Below are positions 49,001 to 64,000 of a DNA stretch of 64,000 nucleotides, in pieces. A program made the position numbers and the translations under genes. The stretch is from Mangifera indica (lineage: Eukaryota; Streptophyta; Magnoliopsida; Sapindales; Anacardiaceae), in contig NC_058143.1 in assembly GCF_011075055.1 (NCBI RefSeq), positions 16,876,930-16,940,929 of the forward strand, written 5' to 3'. The first letter of the stretch is position 1, and every line of letters begins with the position of its first letter. The notes beneath the pieces are model-generated. The model was not told the origin of the DNA. It ran no database searches and saw only the letters and a program-made list of their open reading frames with translations.

Positions 49001-49900
49001 TTCTTTTCCCACCTTCTTAATTAGAAGCCGTCATTCAAATTTGCCAAATACTTTAGAAGGCATCTTCAAAAATAATCGATTAATTTTCCATATGATAAAT
49101 GAACTTTACGAAGTTTTCTAAAATCTTACGTGTTACATATTGCTCGAATTCCTAGCAAAAATATATAATTGTTTTTAGTGTTTCTGCTTTATCAAGTCAA
49201 AGTTCTATAAATTTAGGGTGCGATAAAAACTTCGGTGGTGATGTTGAGAAGTTTTATTTCAAAACGTGTCCCTTTAATTTTTTTTTTTAAAATTTTATCT
49301 TAATCTTTGAAAATTGTTTGTTTTTTTATATTTATAAAATAATTGGTGGGTTTGGTGACTTTGCTTTGGCATGAATGGAAAATATAAATGTAATGTGACT
49401 AAGGGATCATTATAACATAATGTATTAATTTATTTGCTATTTCTTAATCACCATAATGGAAACCATATTTAAAATATTTTTTAACTCGAACAAATTCAAA
49501 ATTCCAAATAAGAGAGCACTACTTGGAATCATCATGCTTTAATTGCATGTTGCATGACAAATGTATTATCATTAGTCATCTTACATATTAATTAAAGGAT
49601 TTACTTTTAAATTATATTTTATTAAATCTAATCAATATTAAAATTATAAACTTAATGTTTGATACAATGAAACCAACATATTTACTAAAATAATTAAAGA
49701 ATATTTTTCAGGTTGTAATTTGATTGTTTCATCAAGAGTTGGTTTATTTCATTTAATTAATTAAAATAAATTAAAATTCTAAGAAAAATCTAGATTAATC
49801 ATTTATCTAATGTAGCTCATATCTCAAGCATATTTTCAAGCTGCATTAATTTGAGAATACCAAATCTTCTGTTTATATTTTTCTAGGTTTATATTAATTG
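46004..49900. other. AT-rich spacer
   Basis: No gene was identified. A 62-codon frame at 47434-47622 lacks protein character. Near 47200-47300 the words GATCCCTAGGG and GATCCCTACAAGATCCC occur in a less AT-rich patch with possible transcription, but no hairpin of miRNA size was found. Confidence 0.45.
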
Positions 49901-49904
49901 TTTT

Positions 49905-50150
49905 AAACAATAAAAAAAAATTCTTTAAGTGAAAATAAATCATGTCAAGGCAAATCCCTCTACGTATTTTATATTTTTTTTTGTGTAATATAAGTTTCGA
50001 TTTTATATTTATATATTACTCACTTATATTATATTTACTAGATGTAAGAATTTAGTCTCCAATAATTTTAAATAATCAAAAAACTTTGTTTAAGTGAAGA
50101 TAAATCATGTTAAGGCAAATCCCTTATGAATTTGATTTTTTTTGTTTTAT
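49905..50150 (+). repeat. Direct repeat of about 60 bp in the PHO1 upstream region
   Basis: The block containing AAGTGAAAATAAATCATGTC and AAGGCAAATCCCT occurs at about 49927 and again at about 50093 (AAGTGAAGATAAATCATGTT, AAGGCAAATCCCT). The copies are about 166 bp apart and lie roughly 500-700 bp before the PHO1 start codon. Confidence 0.75.
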
Positions 50151-50227
50151 TATGTTGCTCAATTGAACAAGAAATCCTAAGTATAGCGAAAAAACAAAAA
50201 TAGAAAAGCAAAAGTATAAAGAGAAAA

Positions 50228-50235
50228 AAGAGAGT

Positions 50236-50266
<31 letters not shown>

Positions 50267-50268
50267 AG
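50228..50268. repeat. (GA)n microsatellite upstream of PHO1
   Basis: An interrupted GA run lies about 350 bp before the PHO1 start codon. GA/CT tracts near plant promoters can bind BPC proteins, but a role here is inference. Confidence 0.7.
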
Positions 50269-50504
50269 TTCACATATAAGAACTCTAACATATAATCGAT
50301 TTTCTATTTTTATTTCACAAAATTAATGTCTAATAATTGTGATTTTAATTTAATTTTGTAAATGCTATTCTCTATTATTTGCCTTAATGGATGGAGGCAA
50401 AATGGCAAATGATACGTAAGGAAGAAAAATAAATAAAAACAAAATATTTATATAAAGCTAGAAGCAAAGTCTCTTCACTTCTCTACACGTTTCTCTCTCT
50501 TTAG

Positions 50505-50522
50505 CTCTATATATATAAATAT
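50505..50522 (+). promoter_or_regulatory. TATA box of PHO1
   Basis: CTCTATATATATAAATATC lies about 100 bp before the start codon and is followed by a CT-rich leader (CTTCATTCATTTCTCCTTCT). This fits a TATA-driven promoter with a leader of roughly 70-80 nt. Confidence 0.6.
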
Positions 50523-50617
50523 CTATAAACCCTCTCGTCTTCATTCATTTCTCCTTCTCCACTCTTTTACGGCTAGCTTCACCAAGCTGCTTCTCCCCCT
50601 TCTCAAAACCAACAACA

Positions 50618-53600
50618 ATGGTGAAATTCTCAAAGGAGCTCGAAGCTCAACTCATCCCCGAATGGAAAGACGCCTTTGTTAACTACTGGCAACTCAAAAA
50701 ACACATCAAGAAGATCAAGCTCGCTAGAAAAAATTACAAACCCCATGACCACCTCAGCTCTGACTTCGGTCGCTCTATTTTCGACCCCATTCGGTTCGTT
50801 GCCAACAAATTCTCAAGCAACCTCTTCGGTCAAGACAACAAAGCCAGTATCATTCAGGTAACTTATTGTGCATGCATTAATCTGCAGTATCTTTTAGATA
50901 TGCAAACCGGCGATATCGAGGAAGCTTTTGGAAAATCTACTCTGAGCATATGTTTAACTGTTTATGTAAATCGGTCGATTTTGTGATAGCAAAATGACAT
51001 CGTTTTATGCCTCCTTTCTGCTTTTGAGTTTCCGTATGTACCACCGTACCAGAATACTCTTTTTTTTTCTATCTGGTTGAGTTTTGCTTTTGTTGCTGTA
51101 ATGCAAAAGAATGTTTTCACTTTGCCACCGTTCGATCAAATGGGTCCCAACTGTAACTGTAAATCACCCATCACAAGATTAAATAAGTTGGTTCAAACTC
51201 ATAGGATAAATGCCAAACCCAAACTATATGCAGATACACATCCCCATCTATATATGTCAATTAATTAATTACTTTCTTATAAATACAATTTATTCCAAAG
51301 TTTAAGCTTCTTTTCATGATTAAAATATAACTATTTATGTTAAGAATGGCTTCGTAGTTTGTGATGAAAGCAAATGAAACGGTTTACAGACAATTGTTTA
51401 TCATGAAACGATCGTGACTTGTAACAAAAAAGGAAAGGCGACCCACGTTTACGAAAAATCAATGAAAAAGAACGTTAAATGATGGAGTAGTTTGTTATTG
51501 TTGAACTAATTTTATATTTATGTAAGTATGTCTTATTCATTCATGATTTTTTCTGTTGCAGGTGAAGAGCAAAGTTATGGAGGAAGGAGATGAAGAAGTG
51601 TATCAAACTGAGCTTGCCCAATTGTTCTCCGAAGAAGATGAGGTTAATTTTCATATATAATAAATTTTTTTTTTTTGGTTCGATGTTTGAATGTAATGTC
51701 TTTATAGGGCTCTTGTGGTTATTATAGGTGAGGGCATTTTTTAAGAGATTGGATGAAGAACTGAACAAGGTGAACCAATTTTACAGTACAAAAGAGAGTG
51801 AATTTTTGGAGAGGGGAGATATTCTCAATAAACAACTAGAAATACTTGTAGACCTCAAACGAATTCTCGGAGACTGGCAACGAAAGCCTACTAATGGCAT
51901 TCTTCCTCGCTCGCGGTCATCTTCTGCTCGTAACTCTGACTTTTCTGGTCAGTTTGCTCATCTTAAACTACCAAAATCAGCTCTTTTTTATAAAGAAAAT
52001 AGAACAAATTATACTATGCATGACACGAAAGTTGTGTTCATTTTCATGAGATAGAGGACATCATCGTAATTTGAAAAATAGAACTTACATGACCTGGCAA
52101 GTTAACAGCTGAAGTAAAATTGTCTTTATTTTGTTACTTTGACACGTGCAACAACATACTCAATTTATTTCAACTGTCTATAATAGAGATAAAATAATAT
52201 TTATTATATAATAATAATATTTTATGCGTATACAGGTCTCCCCTTTTAATAAAAGATGAACCCAACAGAACAAATGTTTGTTTTTGGTTTCATTTATAAT
52301 TTAAAGCAACCAAAATTATCCCAGAAATCAGCAGAGATGTTCAGTGATAACGTAGAATACAGTAATGTTTACTTAATTTGGATACAAATTCAAAATCGAT
52401 CAAGAAATTTCTCAAAAATAAAAAATTTGTTCATCCGAATAAAGACAATTAGTTGGTGCTTCATCTGTGTTCATTTCGAAGGTTAATGGATAGGCATGTA
52501 GCAAGAAACAGATTGATAAAGCGATAATAATTGACGTATAACTTTCTTCAGGTTTTTATTCTTTTTCGAACACCTGTCCATGGACAGCTTGAGAAAATTA
52601 AGTTGCGTGGAAATTTTGAATTCTGTTTTGTGATTGATTCTTGATGACACTTTCTCCTACATATGATCTGTGAATCCTCAATTAAAATCGTTATAATTTC
52701 GTAATCATTAATTAAGTTATATTATTCTTAATTTATATAAAATTAATCTTCATCTGATGCAGAAAGTCAAGCTTCGTTGAGTGATGTTCCCACTGGAACA
52801 GCACAAATGCATGATGTGATAGCGGCACTGGAGAGAAATGGAGTCAGTTTTATTAATGCTTCAACTAGATCAAAAACGAAGAAGGGCAAGCCTAAGATGG
52901 CGATGAGGATTGATATTCCGCCTGAAACACCGGCTAGAACAATTGCAGCAGTGACATCCATGTTGTGGGAAGAATTAGTCAATAACCCTAAAAAAGATGG
53001 AGCAGGAGATGTTATCAATAGAAAGAAGATTCAGTGTGCTGAGAAGATGATTCGAGGAGCTTTTGTGGAGCTCTATAAAGGCCTTGGCCTTCTAAAAACT
53101 TATAGGTAATATTTATTTAATTTAAAGATAGTGAAAACAATACCTAAATAATTATATGCAAAGAATTACTAAAAGGCAACAACTTAATCAATATTTTCTT
53201 TTTGGTACAAAAAAGGGTGCTTATGATTGCAACATCACCAAATATCTAATATCTTTGTTTAACAAATTTTGGCAGCTCGCTTAATATGGTGGCTTTTACG
53301 AAAATTCTCAAGAAATTCGACAAGGTAAGGTGGTATATAATTGAGCTTTTCTCCTAGTTTCATTTGAAAAAAAAAAAAGAAAAAGTAAAGTTGAATAGAT
53401 GGGTAAAATAAAATATGATGAGACACGAAGTAAATCTATATAGATTGTGGATAGGAATTCTATTTTGTTTAGTAAAAGCAACTTTGGCAAGGAATGTAGA
53501 TATGTTTAAGACTTACTTATATAGTCCTTCTCTTGAACCCTATCATTGTAGAAATTTTGACAGACTTTTTAAGAGGAATCGATACTAGTGTGTTTAGATA

Positions 53601-56600
53601 GATAAGATGTTGGCAGTGCTGCCATTTAGTTTTGTTCTGTTATCCTTGTCCTCTGGGCAGAATAAACTTAATCTGTTTCCGGATCCTCATATTGTGTTTT
53701 TTATTTACGAACAACAAAAAACTTAGGCAAGGAAATGTCAAAGCCTAGTCGATTTTCTCTGAGAAGTGGAAAAATATATAACAAGGCAAAAGAGAGAACA
53801 CATGGATAATACATGCATCTGATATCTTGAAGGAACAAAATTGCTTAGAAAACAATTACCCACAAAAAAATTGTTTAGAAAACAGTTATTAATATTGATG
53901 TATTTCACATGAGAAATGTGATACAACAGCTACACATGTATGTATATTATATGATTTATAGTTGTACAAATTTACAAATATTTGAAAGATAACATAAGCT
54001 ATTTCGGATGTGAACAGGTATCAAACCAGAAGGCATCCGCAAACTATCTACAAGTAGTAAAGAGGTCTTATTTCATTAGTTCCGATAAGGTGAGGGCATT
54101 GATAAATTTAACATGTGGACGTATTGTATTGCAATAAGAATAATAATACATATATAAACAAATTATATAAATTTATTCATATAACTTGATGTAGTAGTAT
54201 ATGATTTTAGACTGAAAAAAAAAAAGTAAACAATCACATCATCTAATCACAAATTGCTATTTCAATTTGTACAAATAAGTTTGAACAATTTATTTATATG
54301 CATAGTTTTATTATTGCAATATTAACATATTTTTGAGAGGACCTGTCTCCTTTTATATAATTTAGCTTATATCACTTCCCACAACTTTCTTTCTAAAGCT
54401 CAATATATGTTTTAATGTTAATTTGAATATAGCATATTACTGATTATTTACTAGGTAAATAATGTTATTATTATATTTAAATAAATGACTATGCACTAGA
54501 CTTGGAAATGGGATATATATATTTTTTTATAGAAGATGCTATATTAAGGGAAATACTATATTTGGTTTGATAAGGTGGTTAGACTAATGGATGAAGTGGA
54601 GTCCATATTCACAAAGCACTTCGCCAATAATGACAGGAAAAAGGCAATGAAATTCTTGAGACCCCAACAGCAGAAGGACTCTCACATGGTCACCTTTTTC
54701 GTTGGTAATAAACTCTCCCACTTTCTCTCTATATTTCCATTACAAAATTGTTCTTAAAAAAACAAAATGGCCCATATTCATGAATCGTGCATCAATCTGC
54801 TTTGAAAACAATCATATCGTTGCTTAATTAATCAGGTGTTAATCATAAAGCAGCATTAGTGCAATTGGTAAAGCCATTTAAAGAGATTTCCCACTTCTCA
54901 TATATATTATTGACAAAGAAAAAGCAAAGAAGAAGCGTGTTCAAACACTGCCTCCCATCTATGGCTGATCCTGTGAACATATTTGTATATAAACAGTTCG
55001 ATAAAGCAATCATGTAATATCATTTCTTTTTCACTTTAGAAGATAATGAAATATCAAATTTGATTGATGTTATTAGTCTCTTGTTCTGCCTTTGATTTTC
55101 ATTTTTGCACGAAACCTGGCAGCTGCAACCCACTAATCCCTTAGTGGAAACAATTTCCCTTCACATTGACAAGAAATTATGTGCATGAAATCATCTAACT
55201 GAGTTTCTTCTTGTCGCTTTTGCAGGGTTGTTTACTGGTTGTTTTGTGTCACTGTTTAGCGTATACGCAATATTGGCCCATTTGTCTGGTATTTTTTCTG
55301 CTAGCACCGAAGTGGCTTACATGGAAACTGTCTACCCAGTTTTCAGGTAAATTTATTATCAAAAGTAAAGCAGCCTTTCACTTTTTTATTAAAGTAGTGA
55401 ACCATCTTATCTGACAAGAAAGTGTATGAAATATGGAGAGCCAGATGGGCCTGAGTCCTCCTAGTTACTTGAGTAGGCTTCATGAAGCCCATTAGTAATA
55501 GGGAAATTAATTTATGACCTTTAAACTTTAGAATATGAAATGCTAATAGTGATTAATTATGGCGTTATGCAGTGCGTTTGCATTGTTATGCTTGCATTTG
55601 TTTATGTATGGGTGCAACTTGTTCATGTGGAAGAGTACAAGGATCAACTACAATTTCATCTTTGAATTTTCACCGAACACTGCATTGAAGTATAGAGATG
55701 CGTTTCTCCTTTGCACTACTTGCATGACTGCTGTGCTCGGGGCAATGGTTGTTCATCTTCTCTTGCGAGCTAGTGGCTTCTCTCCAAGCCAAGTCGATGC
55801 CATTCCAGGAATTCTCCTTCTGGTTAGTGCTATTGTTTATTTAGGCACAACAATTTTGTACATTCAGAATTTTGAATGAACTATTTCTCAATCTTTCGCA
55901 TTGATGTTCAGATTTCATGTTGCATGCTCGTATGTCCATTTGACATCTTCTACCGCCCAACACGCTTTTGCTTCCTTCGAATTATGCGTAACATAATATG
56001 CTCGCCATTTTATATGGTACATTATAAATTTACTGGCCATATTGTTGAGATGGGTTAATTTGATTTGAAGATTTAGAAATAGCCACTAAGGCATCATGCT
56101 CATGTATGCAGGTTTTGTTGGCAGACTTTTTCATGGCTGATCAACTAACTAGCCAGGTTATCACTCTAATCAATAACAAATAGGGAAGATAATTCATATA
56201 TAAACCTTTCACATTGTTTGTCTTCTCTAATTATCAACAACAATGATTTCTTGTTACAGATTCCATTATTGAGATACTTGGAAACCACATCATGCTACTT
56301 TCTTGCTGGAAGTTTCAAAAAACATGAGTATGATACCTGCACAAATGGGAGACTATTCAGGGAGCTGGCTTATGTCATCTCCTTTTTGCCGTATTATTGG
56401 CGTGCAATGCAGGTAAACTCAAACATCTCCTTGCAAATCATGAATTTTTTCCTTTAATGCAGTATGCACATTTAACAAATCTTTCCATACTTGGTACTAA
56501 TTTATTATCTTTCAATGCGACTAATAGTGTGCGCGACGATGGTTCGATGACAGTGACGTTAACAATTTAGCAAATATGGGGAAGTATGTTTCAGCCATGG

Positions 56601-57196
56601 TGGCAGCCGGAGCCAGGCTAACCTACACTAGGCAGAGCAACCACCTATGGTTTGGCATAGTCCTGGTGACTTCAGTGGTGGCAACAGTTTATCAATTATA
56701 CTGGGATTTTGTCAAGGATTGGGGACTCCTAAACCCAAAATCCAAAAACCCTTGGCTTAGAGATGACTTAATTCTCAAGAACAAAAGCATCTATTATATA
56801 TCCATTGTGAGTCACTCCTCTCAGAGTAAATTAATTTTGTTCTATTATATTACAAAAAAATTGGCTTTAAGACAGTGAAAACAAAATGAATATATTACAG
56901 GGCTTGAATGTGGTTCTAAGAATTGTTTGGGTGGAGACTGTGATGCGTTTTCGTATCAGCAATGTTGAGGGGCGCATGCTAGATTTTTTCATGGCCTCAT
57001 TAGAAGTGATTCGAAGAGGGCATTGGAATTTCTACAGGTACTTTCAGTCTTACAGAATTCATTATCTCGATTTTACATTAATGTACTAAAATCCTTTTGA
57101 AACAGGCTGGAGAATGAACATCTGAACAATGTTGGGAAGTTCAGGGCAGTGAAGGCAGTTCCTTTACCATTTCACGAGACAGATTCGGACTATTGA
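50618..57196 (+). CDS. PHO1: PHO1 phosphate exporter (SPX-EXS protein)
   Basis: Fifteen exons join in frame to 771 residues: 50618-50857, 51562-51642, 51728-51947, 52763-53105, 53276-53324, 54018-54089, 54575-54704, 55226-55346, 55573-55822, 55912-56016, 56112-56156, 56260-56412, 56528-56806, 56901-57037 and 57106-57196. Residues 1 to about 340 are the SPX domain: [20 protein letters not shown], then Tyr23 and a lysine cluster (27, 28, 31, 32), the surface that senses inositol pyrophosphates in SPX proteins; also LNKVNQFY and LWEEL. Membrane spans start near residue 378 ([20 protein letters not shown]). The C-terminal EXS domain contains [40 protein letters not shown] and [20 protein letters not shown]. 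The known role is phosphate export to the xylem from root stelar cells, through Golgi/plasma-membrane localisation. Residue-level agreement with Arabidopsis PHO1 (At3g23430), including [20 protein letters not shown] and the DSD end, favours PHO1 itself over PHO1;H1. All key blocks are intact. Confidence 0.97.
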
Positions 57197-57660
57197 TGAG
57201 CCACCTTGTTAATAAATGTATAGAAGTTCTCAATGGCTGATGGAGCATGAAGGTTATATTTCCAAAGAGGGATCAAGGTTTTATTATAACAATGTTGGAG
57301 ATCTATCTCTGTCATTCATCAAAATCATCACAGATCCGATGGGCTTAAATTGTCAATTGTAAAGGTCCAAGTTTTGCAAAGAAATTAAGCAGCAAATATG
57401 CTTGAAATTTGGCCCTGTAACTTGGATATGCTTAAACAAATTCAAGAATTTGATGGGTTGAACATGCATTTCTCTTCTTTCTTTTCTACATTTAAGAAGG
57501 AAAGTGTTAGGCTCTGGTTCAAGTTGTTTTCTAAGAACCAAATATTATAAAAGCATCAGATAAATGTCTCTAAAAGAGTTTTGTGATAAATTGTAGTACA
57601 GATAGGGATTCTTATTCAATTTTATACAGTCTGAAAAATCCTGAAGAAGAACCAGTGAGC
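57197..57660. other. Convergent spacer between PHO1 and the alcohol oxidase gene
   Basis: Only 464 bp separate the two stop codons. It must hold both 3' UTRs, so the transcripts may overlap. No other feature was seen. Confidence 0.6.
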
Positions 57661-62607
<4,947 letters not shown>

Positions 62608-62700
62608 CTCTGGATTATCTTCTTCACTGCTTCAAACTCAATATAATAATATCAATTTGCTTCTTGACTTGAAATGAAATAAATATGCTCCTCCCTTTCC

Positions 62701-62712
62701 CTTTATATAGAC
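62701..62712 (-). promoter_or_regulatory. TATA box of the alcohol oxidase gene
   Basis: The minus strand reads GTCTATATAAAGG about 95-105 bp before the start codon. Distance and match to the TATA consensus support a core promoter. Confidence 0.6.
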
Positions 62713-64000
62713 TGAAATCGAGGGGAGTCGAGCAACTGTATATGCCATTTTCGTGGAGGAATTTACTGAACTACATACCACGCATTATAAACGCCTAAAA
62801 AGATATTAAGTAATAAAGTTTTTCACAAGTGGACTAAGCATCATGGCAGTTCCAAGTATTAATCCATTGTTCGCTTTTATGAGGTGAGAAAAGTCGTTCA
62901 TCCAAACTTAATGTTTCCATTTTCTCCCACTTAATTGACGTGCGGTTGCTCCAACGAGAACCACTCGTCATTTCCTCTCCCCACTGGATTTAAAAGTCCG
63001 GTTGGCAGCAGTAGCCCATCCACGTCGAAATTAATTATTATTAAATAATTATATATTTATTCAAATAATGAATATAAACTTATACGTAACTGATAATATG
63101 TCTTTATATAAGTATGAATGATGTGAAAAGGAAAAACAAAAATAAATTATTTATTTTATTTTGATGATGGGAAACTCCATCCAATTTCGTTGAACATATA
63201 AACTCTCACGTAACGATATAATATAGGTAATATAGAAAGAAAGGATAAAAATAAATTTTTTATTTTATTTTGATGATAGAGAAATCCATCTAACTTCATC
63301 GAATAAATAAATTTTAAAGTAAAGATTATATCAAATAATTTAGAATTATACTAATCATAAAATTAATGCAATTTAAACTCAAACATTTTTGGAAAAATTT
63401 TATAACTCTACCATTTTTGGCATCCTAGGTCAAGTTATTTATTTACCATTTAGAAAGAGAACGAATGTTGCAGCTTCATGGGGTCTGGACTAACATTAAT
63501 TAGATGGTCCCTTGATTAAATCAGATCAACAAATTCAATCAGACTTCAGATCTAAATCCTGGCCATCCAGCATCCAACACAAATTATTCAATTTTCACAA
63601 TAATTCCGAACCAGTACATATTATTAAATTATTGTACCAATTTTAGTTGCATTTAATTGGTACGTACAAAAGTGGGCATGATTTCCTTTAAAATAATGTG
63701 TATGAACAAAATGTAGCCTCCTTTTTCATGCAGATTGTATGAAACTTTATACCTATTTATCTTGTGTACCTAACCATAATTAATTTTAATTATAATTGAA
63801 AAAAATAAAATACCTTCCTTCTCTTCTAATTTTTTTCTATGAAGTTTTAACAAAATTGAATTCTCTTTTTTGATTTTTTTTTTTTTATAATTTCTTTTAC
63901 ACTAAACTGATTTGCAAATTATTCCCTTTTTTTGGGTCAAATTCTTGACTAAGCCCAAAATTTTTCTTTTATAGTTAAAATTGACCAAAAAATTTGGATG
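62713..64000. other. Upstream spacer at the right edge
   Basis: Probable promoter of the alcohol oxidase gene followed by AT-rich spacer. A ~65-bp block beginning AAAAATAAATTATTTATTTT at about 63138 recurs at about 63247 (AAAAATAAATTTTTTATTTT, then GATGATAGAGAAATCCATCT against GATGATGGGAAACTCCATCC), so the region contains a degenerate tandem duplication with a period of about 109 bp. No gene was seen. Confidence 0.55.

Overview
The window is nuclear DNA of a flowering plant, most likely a eudicot of the rosid type. It is AT-rich, its genes are split by GT-AG introns, its proteins are plant-specific (chloroplast L28, PHO1, a membrane fatty alcohol oxidase, a NO POLLEN GERMINATION-like protein, a glycine-rich wall protein), and the spacers hold Copia LTR relics, a Mutator-type MITE and long AT microsatellites. 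No bacterial, viral or organellar segment was seen. The species cannot be named from the sequence alone. All exon chains were assembled by hand from GT/AG sites, reading-frame continuity and family knowledge; no transcript evidence was available.

Layout. 1-5.6 kb: 3' half of a U2AF65-like RNA-binding protein (+), running off the left edge, with a complete solo LTR in one intron. 5.7-7.4 kb: two-exon gene for chloroplast ribosomal protein bL28 (+). 8.7-13.1 kb: five-exon TPR gene of the NPG/NPGR family (-). 14.3-15.2 kb: a complete Mutator-type MITE with a 10-bp target duplication. 15.5-16.7 kb: single-exon secreted glycine-rich protein (-) with a 62-residue tandem repeat. 17-24 kb: repeat-rich spacer. 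24.6-25.1 kb: small single-exon conserved plant protein (+). 26-30 kb: repeats, including two Copia LTRs in head-to-head inversion. 30.3-33.4 kb: seven-exon PMP22 peroxisomal membrane protein gene (-). 33.5-50.5 kb: about 17 kb of AT-rich spacer with several Copia 3'-end relics. 50.6-57.2 kb: fifteen-exon PHO1 phosphate exporter gene (+). 57.7-62.6 kb: three-exon long-chain alcohol oxidase gene (-), tail to tail with PHO1. 62.6-64 kb: promoter and AT-rich spacer.

The genes do not form a pathway. They are ordinary housekeeping or tissue genes. Two pairs look like ancient neighbourhoods that recall Arabidopsis: the U2AF-like gene with RPL28 (At2g33440/At2g33450), and PHO1 with FAO3 (At3g23430/At3g23410). 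These locus numbers are from memory and should be checked. I found no evidence of a previously undescribed system. The most unusual structures are the inverted LTR pair at 28.6-29.5 kb, the large acidic insert inside the U2AF-like C-terminal RRM, and a dispersed repeat family whose copies encode the same false peptide.
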